64,000 bases of DNA from Variovorax paradoxus. Its GTDB lineage: Bacteria > Pseudomonadota > Gammaproteobacteria > Burkholderiales > Burkholderiaceae_C. Position numbers and translations under genes: made by a program. Location of the stretch: NCBI RefSeq assembly GCF_022009635.1, contig NZ_CP091716.1, positions 3,425,001 to 3,489,000 of the forward strand, in the 5' to 3' direction. A model generated the notes under the pieces. That model was given only the letters and a program-made list of their open reading frames with translations, was not told where the DNA came from and searched no databases. Shown here piece after piece: positions 25,840-34,570 of the stretch (positions are counted from its first letter, which is position 1; every line of letters starts with the position of its first letter).

Positions 25840-26541
25840 ATGTTGCAAGTCCGTAAATCACAGGAACGCGGTTATGCCGACCATGGCTGGCTGCGCTCGT
25901 TTCACAGCTTTTCCTTCGCCAACTACTACGACCCGGCCCACATGGGCTTCGGCAACCTGCGGGTGATCAACGAAGACCGCGTGGCGGCGGGCGCCGGCTT
26001 CGGCACCCACGGCCACAAGGACATGGAGATCATCAGCTACGTGCTGTCGGGCGAGCTGGCGCACAAGGACAGCATGGGCAATGTGGAGAGCATTCCGCCC
26101 GGCGACGTGCAGCGCATGAGCGCGGGCCGCGGCGTGATGCACAGCGAGTTCAACCACAAGGCCGACGAGACCACGCACTTCCTGCAGATCTGGATCCAGC
26201 CGAACGTGCGCGGCATCGAGCCCGGCTACGAGCAGAAGAAGTTCGGCGACGACGAGAAGCGCGGCAAGCTGCGCCTGGTGGCTTCGCCCGACGGCAGCGA
26301 AGGCTCGGTGAAGGTGCATGCCGATGCGAGCCTGTACGCGGGCCTGTTCGACGGCACCGAGACGGCCAGCCTGGCACTCGACCCGGCGCGCAAGAGCTAC
26401 GTGCACCTGGTGCGCGGCGAGCTCGAAGTGAACGGCCAGAAGCTCGTGGGCGGTGACGCCGCGATGCTCGAAGGCGAGTCGCGGCTGACGCTGGGCGACG
26501 GCAAGGACGCCGAGGTGCTGGTGTTCGACCTGGCCGCCTGA
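25840..26541 (+). CDS. Pirin family protein, YhaK/quercetinase-like (first of two)
   Basis: 233 residues, a bicupin. The N-terminal pirin motif HGWLRSFHSFSFANYYDP and the metal-site region GTHGHKDMEIISYVLSGELAHKD plus GVMHSEFNH supply the His/His/His/Glu ligand set of iron-binding pirins such as YhaK and YhhW, which have quercetin 2,3-dioxygenase activity in vitro. The physiological role is often redox sensing. Shine-Dalgarno AAGGAG lies 7 bases upstream. A strong terminator follows directly, so it may be transcribed separately from the DoxX gene. Confidence 0.92.
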   Translation: MLQVRKSQERGYADHGWLRSFHSFSFANYYDPAHMGFGNLRVINEDRVAAGAGFGTHGHKDMEIISYVLSGELAHKDSMGNVESIPPGDVQRMSAGRGVMHSEFNHKADETTHFLQIWIQPNVRGIEPGYEQKKFGDDEKRGKLRLVASPDGSEGSVKVHADASLYAGLFDGTETASLALDPARKSYVHLVRGELEVNGQKLVGGDAAMLEGESRLTLGDGKDAEVLVFDLAA

Positions 26542-26551
26542 TGTTTCCCCC

Positions 26552-26578
26552 GCCGGGCGCTGGTCGCCCGGCTTTTTT
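26552..26578 (+). terminator. Rho-independent terminator after the first pirin gene
   Basis: GCCGGGCG-CTGGT-CGCCCGGC is an 8-bp GC stem with a 5-nt loop, followed by TTTTTT. It begins 11 bp after the stop codon. Confidence 0.9.
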
Positions 26579-26611
26579 ATTCATTTCAACAACCGAGGAG
26601 TTTTTTCAACC

Positions 26612-27031
26612 ATGGCAACCGCAAACACCACCCCCAACCCCGCACAAGACACGCTGGCCCTGATCGGCCGCATCCTGGTCGCATACCTGTTCATTCCCGC
26701 CGGCTTCGGCAAGCTCATGGGCTTTGGCGGCACCGTCGGCTACATCACTTCCGCCGGACTGCCGCTGCCCGAAGTGGCCGCGGCCATCGCGATCATCATC
26801 GAGCTGGGCCTGGGCATCGCGCTGCTACTGGGCTTCAAGACCCGCTGGACCGCCATCGTGATGGCGATCTTCACAGTCGTGACCGCGCTGTTCTTCCACA
26901 AGTACTGGTCGGCACCCGACGCGATGAAGATGATGCAGCAGATCAACTTCAACAAGAACATGGCGATTGCCGGTGGCCTGCTTGCGCTGGCTGCCTTCGG
27001 TGCCGGTCGTTTCAGCATCGATAAAAAGTAA
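26612..27031 (+). CDS. DoxX family inner-membrane protein
   Basis: 139 residues with four hydrophobic segments (about 15-35, 50-72, 78-98 and 112-130). The DoxX-type N-terminus reads DTLALIGRILVAYLFIPAGFGKLMGFGG. DoxX proteins are membrane partners of oxidoreductases in thiol and quinone redox balance; the exact partner here is unknown. It lies between a pirin and a flavodoxin-like gene. A hairpin GCTTCGGG-N12-CCCGAAGC at 27045-27072 follows the stop but lacks a T-run, so read-through to the next gene is expected. Confidence 0.88.
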   Translation: MATANTTPNPAQDTLALIGRILVAYLFIPAGFGKLMGFGGTVGYITSAGLPLPEVAAAIAIIIELGLGIALLLGFKTRWTAIVMAIFTVVTALFFHKYWSAPDAMKMMQQINFNKNMAIAGGLLALAAFGAGRFSIDKK

Positions 27032-27116
27032 GCTCTTCTTTTCGGCTTCGGGGGCGGTCGCGCTCCCGAAGCGCACCCCTGGTAACCAACACTCGCACCT
27101 ACCGGAGAAATATCTC

Positions 27117-27668
27117 ATGGCAAACATCGTCATCGTCTTCCATTCCGGCTACGGCCACACCCAACGCGTGGCGCAGGCCGTGGCGGACGGCGCAGGCGCG
27201 CAACTGCTCGCCATCGACGCCGACGGCAACCTGCCCGAAGGCGGCTGGGAAACGCTGGCCGCGGCCGATGCCATCGTCTTAGGTTCGCCCACCTACATGG
27301 GCGGCGTGAGCTGGCAGTTCAAGAAATTCGCCGATGCTTCCTCGAAGGTCTGGTACACGCAAGGCTGGAAAGACAAGCTCTTCGCCGGCTTCACCAACAG
27401 CGCCACCATGAACGGCGACAAGGTCACCACCATGACCTACCTGTGGACCCTGGCCATGCAGCACAGCGGCATCTGGGTCAGCATGGGCATCCTGCCGACC
27501 AACAACAAGGCAGCCACGCGCGACTCGATGAACTACGTGGGTGGCTACGGCGGCCTGCTGACCCAATCGCCCTCCGACGCCAGCCCTGCCGAAATGCTCA
27601 AGGGCGATTTCGACACCGCCCGCGCATTCGGCGAACGCATCGCGGCAGTGGCAAAGTCGCACAAGTAA
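27117..27668 (+). CDS. Flavodoxin-like NAD(P)H-quinone/FMN reductase
   Basis: 183 residues from the ATG at 27117, with GGAG ten bases upstream. The FMN phosphate loop is IVFHSGYGHTQRVAQ, the second flavin loop is LGSPTYMGGVSW, and the WrbA-like TMTYLWTLAMQHSGIWVSMG follows. These proteins transfer two electrons to quinones and protect against redox cycling. The neighbouring DoxX and pirin genes support a quinone or electrophile stress role, which is inference. Confidence 0.9.
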   Translation: MANIVIVFHSGYGHTQRVAQAVADGAGAQLLAIDADGNLPEGGWETLAAADAIVLGSPTYMGGVSWQFKKFADASSKVWYTQGWKDKLFAGFTNSATMNGDKVTTMTYLWTLAMQHSGIWVSMGILPTNNKAATRDSMNYVGGYGGLLTQSPSDASPAEMLKGDFDTARAFGERIAAVAKSHK

Positions 27669-27700
27669 CCGGCAACCCGCCCTCACTCACGGAGAACACG

Positions 27701-28624
27701 ATGACCGATGCCATTCCAGAGACCCAACTGCTTCGACCGCACGACAAGGACCTGGGCGGTGGCTTCAAGGTGCGGCGGCTGCTGCCGGCGGCGCAGCGCC
27801 GCTCGGTCGGGCCGTTCGTGTTCTTCGACCACTTCGGCCCCGCCACCGAAGTGCCGGGCACCGAGCACGACGTGCGGCCGCATCCGCACATCGGCCTTTC
27901 GACGGTGACCTATCTCTTCAAGGGCGCGATGATGCATCGCGACAGCCTCGGCAGCGTGCAGGAGATCCTGCCCGGCGCCATCAACTGGATGACCGCGGGG
28001 CGCGGCATCGTGCACTCCGAGCGCAAGCCCGATCGCCTCAAGTCCGACACCTACGAGAACCACGGCCTGCAACTGTGGGCCGCGCTGCCGCAGGCGCATG
28101 AAGAGGTCGAGCCCAGCTTCGAGCACACGCCCGCCGGCGCCATTCCTGAAGTGACGGTGCAGGGCGTCGATGTGCGCGTGCTGGTGGGCGAGGCCTTCGG
28201 CGTGCGTTCGCCGGTCAAGACGCTGTCGCGGACGCTGTACCTCGACATCGCACTGCCGGCAGGCGGGCGCTTCGAGCTGCCCGCGCTGGCGCCCGAACTG
28301 GCCGTGTACACGGTCGATGCCGACGCGAGCGTCGATGGCGAGCCGGTGGCCGCGCACACCATGGCCGTGCTGCCCGCCGGGCAGGGCGCGGTGCTGACGG
28401 CGGACACCGCCGTGCGCCTGATGGTGATCGGCGGCGAGCCGCTGGACGGGCCGCGCTACATCACCTGGAACTTCGTCTCCAGCCGGCGCGAGCGCATCCT
28501 CGAAGCCGGCGCCGACTGGGCCGCGCAGCGCATGGGCCACGTGCCCGGAGAGACCGAGTTCATTCCGCTGCCGGGCAAGCCTTTCGGCGTGCGCGAGCCC
28601 GATACCGGCAGCACGCCGGTCTGA
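27701..28624 (+). CDS. Pirin family protein (second of two)
   Basis: 307 residues, a longer pirin than the first. The N-terminal cupin has VGPFVFFDHFGPAT, HDVRPHPHIGLSTVTYLFKGAMMHRDSLG and GRGIVHSERK, giving the His/His/His/Glu metal ligands. The C-terminal pirin domain includes LYLDIALPAGGRFELP and the GGEPLDGPRYITWNFVSS motif. Start ATG at 27701 with GGAG nine bases upstream, 32 bp after the flavodoxin-like gene, so the two are probably one transcript. Role probably redox or catechol/flavonoid related. Confidence 0.92.
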   Translation: MTDAIPETQLLRPHDKDLGGGFKVRRLLPAAQRRSVGPFVFFDHFGPATEVPGTEHDVRPHPHIGLSTVTYLFKGAMMHRDSLGSVQEILPGAINWMTAGRGIVHSERKPDRLKSDTYENHGLQLWAALPQAHEEVEPSFEHTPAGAIPEVTVQGVDVRVLVGEAFGVRSPVKTLSRTLYLDIALPAGGRFELPALAPELAVYTVDADASVDGEPVAAHTMAVLPAGQGAVLTADTAVRLMVIGGEPLDGPRYITWNFVSSRRERILEAGADWAAQRMGHVPGETEFIPLPGKPFGVREPDTGSTPV

Positions 28625-28729
28625 GCCCGCCCGGCCGGCCTGCCTTGCGGGGGAAGTAAGCTCCGCCCTGCAAGCGGCGGATCGAGGGGATCGCCGTCCC
28701 AACGACATCCCAGAAAGGGAGCAAGGCAT

Positions 28730-29146
28730 ATGGCAGTCTTTCGTACACCCGAGGTTGCACCGGGCGAATACGGCGATCTCTTCGAGTTCCTGATGAAGGA
28801 ACTGAAGCTCTTCAAGCGACAGCTTCTGCTCATGCTCAAGCATGTGCAGACCGGCGAGTCGATGGTCTACCAGCAGGCTTGGTACGACTTCCACCTGAAA
28901 GACCGGCTCACGCACCTGCTCAAGGCCGACGACTACGCGGCGGTCGCCGAGCTGCCGATCAACAAGGACGGCCAGACCGGCATCTACATCGAGACCCGCT
29001 ACGTGAAGAGCGGCAAGCTCGTGGGCCTGCAGCTGGTGGAAGCCCGCCCGCACGAGGGTGGCCGCTACGTCGGCCTGACGCCGGCCGCCGTATTCACCGA
29101 TGGGGACGGCGAGCGCCTGCTGGCGTTCGCGCAGAAGCTGAAGTAA
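28730..29146 (+). CDS. Conserved-looking small protein of unknown function
   Basis: 138 residues, no family recognised. It has a charged, mostly helical N-terminal half (YGDLFEFLMKELKLFKRQLLLMLKHV) and a strand-rich second half (TGIYIETRYVKSGKLVGLQLVE, GGRYVGLTPAAVF). There is no signal peptide or membrane span, so it is probably cytosolic. Start ATG at 28730 with AAAGGGAG upstream. Codon use and GC match the neighbours. A strong terminator follows. The 105-bp gap to the pirin gene holds no clear promoter. Confidence 0.75.
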   Translation: MAVFRTPEVAPGEYGDLFEFLMKELKLFKRQLLLMLKHVQTGESMVYQQAWYDFHLKDRLTHLLKADDYAAVAELPINKDGQTGIYIETRYVKSGKLVGLQLVEARPHEGGRYVGLTPAAVFTDGDGERLLAFAQKLK

Positions 29147-29171
29147 GCGGCCGGTCGGCGGCGCATGCGAA

Positions 29172-29194
29172 AAAGGCCCGCAATGCGGGCCTTT
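29172..29194. terminator. Bidirectional Rho-independent terminator
   Basis: AAAGGCCCGC-AAT-GCGGGCCTTT is a 10-bp perfect stem with A-rich and T-rich flanks, placed between the convergent ends of the unknown gene (29146) and tctA (29220). It can serve both strands. Confidence 0.9.
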
Positions 29195-29219
29195 CGTTTG
29201 GCGGAGCCTGGAATGGCGC

Positions 29220-30794
29220 TTACTTGCCGCCGCCGCCCATCGAGGCAGCCTCCGCGGGCGGTGCGCCTTCAGGCGGCTTGGGCAGATCCACCATTGCCTT
29301 GCGGCCGCCGCGACCGCGCCATGCCGAGTAGCCCACGCCCAGCAGCAGCAGTGCGCACAGGCCGATGAAGGTGCCGCTGATCGGGCGCGTCACGAACACC
29401 GACATGTCGCCGCGCGAGAGCAGCAGGGCGCGGCGGAAGTTCTCTTCCACCATCGGCCCGAGCACGAAGCCCAGCAGAATCGGCGCGACCGAGAACTCCA
29501 GCGTCATCAGCACCGCGCCGACGATGCCGAACACCAGCACTTCCCAGATCTGGAACAGGCTGTTCTGCGTGCTGTAAACGCCCGTCGCAATGAAGAACAT
29601 CGCGGCCGGGAACAGGTACTTGTAGGGCACCTTCAGCAGCTTCACCCACACGCCGATCATCGGCACGTTCAGGATGACGAGGATCACGTTGCCGATCCAG
29701 AACGAGGCGATCAGGCCCCAGAAGATGTCCGGATGCTCGGTGATGAGCTGCGGGCCGGGCTGGATGCCCTGGATCAGCAGCGCACCCAGGATCAGCGCCA
29801 TCACCGCGTCGCCCGGAATGCCCAGGCTCATCGTCGGGATGAAGTCGACCTGCGTCTTCGAGTGCGCGGAGGCTTCGGGTCCGGCCACGCCTTCGATCAT
29901 GCCGGTGCCGAACTTGTTCGGCGTCTTCGACACCTTGCGCTCCAGCGCATAGGCGATGAAGGTGGTGATGGTCGGACCGGTGCCGGGCATGGCGCCGAAC
30001 ACCGTGCCGACGAGGGTGCCGCGGATCATGGCGGGGAAGGCGCGCTTGAGCTCTTCCTTGCTCGGGCGCATGTCGCTGAGCTTCAGCGTGCCGGTGTCGC
30101 CGATGGCCTTCATGCGGTTCACGTTGAGCAGGAAGTCGGCCACGCCGAACAGGCCCATCGAGATCGCCACCAGTTCCAGGCCGTCGCTCAGCTCAGGCAG
30201 GCCGAACGCGAAGCGGAAGCTGCCGCTGTTCACGTCGGTGCCGACCACGCCGCACAGCAGGCCGAACAGCGTCATGGCCACGCCCTTGAGCGGCGAGCCG
30301 CGCGACATGGTGGAGCCGGCCAGCAGGCCCAGCAGCATGATCGAGAAGATCTCGGTCGGGCCGAACTTGAACGCGATCTGCACCAGCAGCGGCGAGGCGA
30401 AGATCATCACGATGATGCCGACCGACGCCGCGAAGAACGACGCGATCATCGTCACCCCGAGCGCGACGCCCCCCTTGCCTTGCTTGGTCATGGGGTACCC
30501 GTCCAGACAGGTCACCGCATGCGGCGGGTGCGACGGCATGTTCATCAGGATGGCGCCGATGGCACCGCCGTACTGCGAACCGTAGAAGATGCCGGCCAGC
30601 ATCAGGATGGCGGGCACCGGGTGCATCACGTAGGTGAGCGGCAGCAGGATAGAGATGGCCTGCAGCGCGCCCATGCCCGGCAGCACGCCGATCAGGTTGC
30701 CCACCAGCACGCCGAAGAACGACCACAGCAGGTTCGAGCCCTGGAAGGCGACGCCGAAGCCGAACCAGAGGTCTTGTAGCGATTGACCGATCAT
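29220..30794 (-). CDS. tctA: Tripartite tricarboxylate transporter large membrane subunit TctA
   Basis: 524 residues, about 11-12 hydrophobic segments. Family signatures include GVLVGNLIGVLPGMGALQAI, FYGSQYGGAIGAILMNMPSHP and AMPGTGPTITTFIAYALERK. Together with TctB and a periplasmic Bug receptor it imports tri- or dicarboxylates with cation symport. The C-terminal tail is Pro/Gly-rich (PPEGAPPAEAASMGGGGK). It starts 4 bp after the tctB stop. No tctC-type receptor gene is adjacent; the Bug gene at 9780-10763 is the only one in the window. Confidence 0.94.
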   Translation of the reverse strand: MIGQSLQDLWFGFGVAFQGSNLLWSFFGVLVGNLIGVLPGMGALQAISILLPLTYVMHPVPAILMLAGIFYGSQYGGAIGAILMNMPSHPPHAVTCLDGYPMTKQGKGGVALGVTMIASFFAASVGIIVMIFASPLLVQIAFKFGPTEIFSIMLLGLLAGSTMSRGSPLKGVAMTLFGLLCGVVGTDVNSGSFRFAFGLPELSDGLELVAISMGLFGVADFLLNVNRMKAIGDTGTLKLSDMRPSKEELKRAFPAMIRGTLVGTVFGAMPGTGPTITTFIAYALERKVSKTPNKFGTGMIEGVAGPEASAHSKTQVDFIPTMSLGIPGDAVMALILGALLIQGIQPGPQLITEHPDIFWGLIASFWIGNVILVILNVPMIGVWVKLLKVPYKYLFPAAMFFIATGVYSTQNSLFQIWEVLVFGIVGAVLMTLEFSVAPILLGFVLGPMVEENFRRALLLSRGDMSVFVTRPISGTFIGLCALLLLGVGYSAWRGRGGRKAMVDLPKPPEGAPPAEAASMGGGGK

Positions 30795-30798
30795 GATC

Positions 30799-31323
30799 TC
30801 AACCTCCCCACTGGAACAGGGGCAACTGCAGCTTGAGCGCCCACCAGAACACGACCACCGCGATGAACGACATCGCCAGCGAAAGCAACAGCGCTTCGGT
30901 CAGCGTGTTGTCGCGGTCGCCGAGCGCCGAGATGAACACGATCGCGAAGGTGGCCGGCAGCAGGCCGCCGTACTCGCCGAACAGCAGGAACGCGAGGATG
31001 CCCAGGATGATGCAGATGCCGCCGCGAATGTCGGGCATGCCGCCCGGATGGCCGTGCGAGACGGCCTCTTCGTCGGATGCGGGCTTGTCGCCGCGCGCGG
31101 ACACCGCGATCAGCAGGCCGGTCAGGGCCAGCAGCGCACCGAGCGCGACCGGGAAGAAGCCCGGTCCCATGTGCGCGAGCTCGCCCACGCGGTAGCCGAT
31201 GCCGGCATACACCGCGGCCAATCCGATGACGATCAGCAGGGCGCCGCCGTAGTAGTCTTTTTTGAATCTGGAAGCGGGCCGGGGCGCGTGCGAGGCCGGA
31301 TCTTCACCGAGCTGGTGCTGCAT
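30799..31323 (-). CDS. tctB: Tripartite tricarboxylate transporter small membrane subunit TctB
   Basis: 174 residues with four hydrophobic segments (about 25-45, 52-75, 102-135 and 145-165). The TctB-like YRVGELAHMGPGFFPVALGALLAL is present. AAGGAG lies six bases before the ATG at 31323. Transcription order is tctB-tctA, with a palindrome about 94 bp upstream that may bind the neighbouring response regulator. Confidence 0.92.
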   Translation of the reverse strand: MQHQLGEDPASHAPRPASRFKKDYYGGALLIVIGLAAVYAGIGYRVGELAHMGPGFFPVALGALLALTGLLIAVSARGDKPASDEEAVSHGHPGGMPDIRGGICIILGILAFLLFGEYGGLLPATFAIVFISALGDRDNTLTEALLLSLAMSFIAVVVFWWALKLQLPLFQWGG

Positions 31324-31416
31324 AAGTCTCCTTCGATTTGGAAGGAGGGCAGTCTAGAAATCGAGGCTTTCAGTCCCCTTTCGGACGGGGCGCAAGCGAC
31401 CTGCGGACCCTCAAAA

Positions 31417-31432
31417 TACGTGTAATCACGTA
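31417..31432. promoter_or_regulatory. Perfect palindrome upstream of tctBA, candidate TctD operator
   Basis: TACGTG-TAAT-CACGTA is a perfect 16-bp inverted repeat, 94 bp upstream of tctB, between the tctE terminator and the tctB start. A further ACGTAT half-site is at 31436-31441. Position and the adjacent TctDE system make it a candidate activator site. The rest of the 31324-31466 gap shows no other clear element. Confidence 0.5.
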
Positions 31433-31457
31433 CCGACGTATCGGGTGAAACCCTAGC

Positions 31458-31489
31458 AAAAACGGGCCTCGGCGGGGCTTCAGCCGAGG
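31458..31489 (-). terminator. Terminator at the 3' end of tctE
   Basis: On the minus strand CCTCGGC-N9-GCCGAGG (31489-31467) is followed by CCCG and TTTTT. The tctE stop codon lies in the loop. It separates tctDE from tctBA transcription. Confidence 0.75.
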
Positions 31490-33027
31490 TGCAGCGGCAG
31501 CCTCAGCGTCGCGCGCAATCCGCCGCCGGTGTTGCTCTCGGGCATGCCCGCGCTGTCGAGCTCGATCTCGCCGCCGTTGCGCCGCGCATAGCCGCGCGCG
31601 ATGGTCAGGCCCAGGCCCGCGCCGTGCGCCGCGCCCGCATCCACGGCGGGGTCGCGGTGAAAGCGCTCGAACACGCTCTCGCGCCGCTCGGGTGCGACGC
31701 CGGGACCGTTGTCGCACACCTCCGCCAGCGCCGACGAAGCCTCGCGCCGCACGGTCACGGTGATGTTGCCGCCGCGCGGCGTGTACTTGAGCGCGTTGTG
31801 CACGAGGTTCGCGAGCACCTCGTGAAGCTCGGCCGCGTTGGCGAGCACCGGCAGCACGGGCGTGTCGTCGTCCTCGGCGTCATCGCCGGCGGCGGTGTCG
31901 CTGCGCGCATCGACCCAGCCCAGGTCCTGGTCGTTCTCGCGCGCCAGCGGCAAGTATTCGAGCACCACGCCGCGCGCGATGGCGTTGAGGTCGACCACCG
32001 CTGGCTCGGCCCGCGCTGCCTCGCCTTCGGTGGTGGCATGCGCCAGCGCGAGCAGTTGTTCGCTCAGGCGCCGCGTGCGCGCCAGCTGCGCGACGATGGC
32101 ATGCAGCGATTCGCGCATGCGCGCCGGGTCGGTCTCGCGCACCGCGTAGCCGGCCTGGATCGACAGGATGCTCAGCGGCGTGCGCAACTGGTGCGAGGCG
32201 TCGGCCAGGAACTGCGATTGCTCTTCCACCATGCGCCGGTGGCTTGCGATGTGGTGGTTGACCGCGTCGACCAGCGGCACCACTTCCTTGGGCACGCCGT
32301 TGGCGTCGAGCGGCTTCAGGTCGTCGCGCGAACGCTCGCGCAGCGAACGGCGCAGGCGCTCAAGCGGGCGCAGGGTCCAGGCCACGCCCAGCCACACCAG
32401 CAGCGCCATCACCAGCACCATGCGTGTGTCGCGCAGCAGCTCCTGGCGCAGCGACTCCGACTGGGCCTCCGTGCGCGGCCCGATGCCCTCGGCCGCCTGG
32501 ATCAGCACGCTGTAGGCCACGCCGGGGTGGACGTGGTCGTACACCGTCTGCCGAAGCGCGGCCACGCGCACGCGGTGCTGCTCGTGCACCGCGTCGTAGA
32601 ACACCGGCACGCCGTCGGCCGGGCGGGTGGCGGGGCGGGGCAGGCCGGGCACGCCCATGAGCGTGTTCTCGGGCGAGTTCACGTCGAGCGTTTCGCCCTT
32701 GGGAATGCGCTGCACGCCGACGTGCAGGTACTTGTAGCGCAGGTGCGTCGACTCGAACATGGCCTGGATCGAGAAGGGCTCCTGCACGCGCACGCTGCCG
32801 TCGCTCGCGACCACGATGCCGTTGGCCAGGGCCTGCACCGGCTCGAGCAGGCTCTGGTCGTAGGCGGCGACCAGCGAGTCGGTCAGCGCGTGATAGTCGT
32901 TCCAGCTGTCCAGCGCCAGCAGCGTGACCATGCCCGGCAGCAGCAGCGCCAGCAGCCGCGTGCGGATGCCGAAGCGCTGCGGCTCAGTCGCCGGCGATGG
33001 GGTCGGCGGCTGCGGCTGTGGATCCAT
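31480..33027 (-). CDS. tctE: Sensor histidine kinase TctE
   Basis: 515 residues from the ATG at 33027. Two membrane segments (about 22-39 and 202-218) flank a periplasmic sensor region. The H-box is LADASHQLRTPLSIL with phosphoacceptor His279, and the ATPase has the N-box LVHNALKYTP, DNGPGV and GAGLGLTIARGY. In Salmonella and relatives TctE senses tricarboxylates and phosphorylates TctD. An acidic insert (about 390-400, DTAAGDDAEDDDTPV) in the ATPase region is unusual. The start lies within the 3' end of tctD (44-bp overlap). Confidence 0.92.
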   Translation of the reverse strand: MDPQPQPPTPSPATEPQRFGIRTRLLALLLPGMVTLLALDSWNDYHALTDSLVAAYDQSLLEPVQALANGIVVASDGSVRVQEPFSIQAMFESTHLRYKYLHVGVQRIPKGETLDVNSPENTLMGVPGLPRPATRPADGVPVFYDAVHEQHRVRVAALRQTVYDHVHPGVAYSVLIQAAEGIGPRTEAQSESLRQELLRDTRMVLVMALLVWLGVAWTLRPLERLRRSLRERSRDDLKPLDANGVPKEVVPLVDAVNHHIASHRRMVEEQSQFLADASHQLRTPLSILSIQAGYAVRETDPARMRESLHAIVAQLARTRRLSEQLLALAHATTEGEAARAEPAVVDLNAIARGVVLEYLPLARENDQDLGWVDARSDTAAGDDAEDDDTPVLPVLANAAELHEVLANLVHNALKYTPRGGNITVTVRREASSALAEVCDNGPGVAPERRESVFERFHRDPAVDAGAAHGAGLGLTIARGYARRNGGEIELDSAGMPESNTGGGLRATLRLPLHLG

Positions 33028-33694
33028 CGGCAATGCCCTCGAGCATGTAGCCCAGGCCGCGCACGGTGACGATGCGCACGTCGCTGTCCGCCAGCTTGCG
33101 CCGCAGCCGGTGCAGCACCACTTCGATGGCGTCGGGGCCGGCGGTGCTGTCGTTGGTGAACACCTTGGCGAAGAGCTGCGACTTGCCCACCGGCGAGCCG
33201 CTGCGCATCAAGAGTGCCGTGAGGGCGGCCTGCTCGCGCGGCGTGAGCGACAGCAGCGTGCCGCGCAGCGTGAAGGCATGGCTCTGGCTGTCGTAGGAGA
33301 GCGAGGCGCACTGCAGGCGCGGGTGCTGCTTGCCGCGGCTGCGCCGCACCAGTGCCGACAGGCGCGCCTCGAGCTCGACCAGCTCGAAGGGCTTGGAAAG
33401 AAAGTCGTCGGCGCCCAGGTTCAGGCCGCGCACGCGGTCTTGCAGGGCGCCCTGCGCGGTGAGGATGAGCACCGGCGTGCGGTCGTCGGCGTTGCGCATG
33501 TCGGCCAGCACGCTCAGGCCGTGCTTGTCGGGCAGGCGCAGGTCCAGCACGATGGCGTCGTATTCGGTGCCGGCCATGAAGGCTTCGGCGGTGCGCGCGT
33601 CGGGCGCATGGTCGGCCACGAAGCCGCTCTGGGTCAATGCGCGGATCAGCCAGGAGGCCATGTCCAGTTCGTCTTCGACCAGGAGGATGCGCAT
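32984..33694 (-). CDS. tctD: Response regulator TctD (OmpR type)
   Basis: 236 residues. The receiver domain (1-120) has VEDE, phosphoacceptor Asp51 (LDLRLPD), a conserved Thr in LILTAQG and Lys in LSKPFEL. The winged-helix output domain (about 130-220) ends with the OmpR signature RRKLADSDVRIVTVRGLGYML. It activates the tct transport genes in known systems. Order is trhO-tctD-tctE, 22 bp after trhO. Its start has GGAGG-like sequence just upstream. Confidence 0.94.
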   Translation of the reverse strand: MRILLVEDELDMASWLIRALTQSGFVADHAPDARTAEAFMAGTEYDAIVLDLRLPDKHGLSVLADMRNADDRTPVLILTAQGALQDRVRGLNLGADDFLSKPFELVELEARLSALVRRSRGKQHPRLQCASLSYDSQSHAFTLRGTLLSLTPREQAALTALLMRSGSPVGKSQLFAKVFTNDSTAGPDAIEVVLHRLRRKLADSDVRIVTVRGLGYMLEGIADGSTAAAADPIAGD

Positions 33695-33716
33695 GGGAGG
33701 CTGCCGGTTGTTGGGG

Positions 33717-34508
33717 TCAGGTCTTGAGGCCGAGATTCAGGTCGATGTCTTCCGCCGCGCGTGCGCTGGCATCGGCCGCGCGCGCGCTCAGGTCGGGCGC
33801 AAGCGCGCGCCGGCCGTCGAACACGAAGCAGTCGCCGTGGTAGTGCGCGCCGCCGACCTGCTCGAAATACTTGAGGATGCCGCCTTCGAGCTGCAGCACG
33901 TTCTCGATGCCTTCCTCGCGCATCAGGATCGCGGCCTTCTCGCAGCGGATGCCGCCGGTGCAGAAGCTCACCACCGTCTTGCCGGCGAAATCGGCGCGGT
34001 GCTCCTTCAGGGCGGGCGGGAACTCGGTGAACTTGGTGATGCGCCAGTCGATGGCGCCGTCGAAGGTGCCTTCGTCGACCTCGAAGTCGTTGCGCGTGTC
34101 GAGCAGGGCGATTTCGCGGCCCTCGTCGTCGTGGCCCTGATCGAGCCAGCGCTTGAGCGTGGGGGCATCGACGCCGGGCGCGCGGCCGGCGGCGGGCTGG
34201 ATCGCCGGGTGGTCCATGCGGATGATCTCGCGCTTGAGCTTCACCAGCATGCGGCGAAAGGGCTGCGTGGCGGACCAGCTTTCCTTGGCCTCGAGGTCGG
34301 CGAAGCGGGCGTCGGCGCGCAAATCGGCCAGAAAGGTCCGTACGCCGTCGGCCGAACCCGCCAGAAACAGGTTGATACCCTCCGGCGCCAGCAGGATGGT
34401 GCCCATGAGGTCCAGGGCCTGGGCGCGGGCGCGCAGGTCTTCACGCAGCTCGGGGCTGTCGTCGATGGCCACGAACTTGTAGGCCGCGATATTCAAAATC
34501 TCTTGCAC
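33717..34508 (-). CDS. trhO: Rhodanese-like tRNA uridine hydroxylase TrhO
   Basis: 263 residues from a GTG at 34508 (start of [12 protein letters not shown]); a GTG at 34538 is also open, and neither has a clear Shine-Dalgarno. The order is an N-terminal acylphosphatase-like part, then a rhodanese domain with the catalytic loop [12 protein letters not shown], then a C-terminal Cys/His stretch ([12 protein letters not shown]). TrhO (YceA/UPF0176) hydroxylates U34 of certain tRNAs in an oxygen-dependent way. It is divergent from dnaE with about 60 bp between the start codons. Confidence 0.92.
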   Translation of the reverse strand: MQEILNIAAYKFVAIDDSPELREDLRARAQALDLMGTILLAPEGINLFLAGSADGVRTFLADLRADARFADLEAKESWSATQPFRRMLVKLKREIIRMDHPAIQPAAGRAPGVDAPTLKRWLDQGHDDEGREIALLDTRNDFEVDEGTFDGAIDWRITKFTEFPPALKEHRADFAGKTVVSFCTGGIRCEKAAILMREEGIENVLQLEGGILKYFEQVGGAHYHGDCFVFDGRRALAPDLSARAADASARAAEDIDLNLGLKT

Positions 34509-34558
34509 GGGGCGGGATTGTAGGGAACCCCAACTCACATGGTGGATGCGGTGCTTTC

Positions 34559-34564
34559 TACAAT
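34559..34564 (+). promoter_or_regulatory. Possible -10 element close to the dnaE start
   Basis: TACAAT (5 of 6 to TATAAT) lies six bases before the dnaE ATG. If used, transcription would begin at about the A of the ATG, giving a leaderless message. No -35 match is visible at 17 bp and no Shine-Dalgarno precedes the ATG, so this rests on one hexamer. Confidence 0.3.
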
Positions 34565-34570
34565 GGCCGC

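Noticed and set aside
27045..27072. Terminator between the DoxX and flavodoxin-like genes
   Set aside because: The 8-bp stem has a 12-nt loop and no T-run follows.
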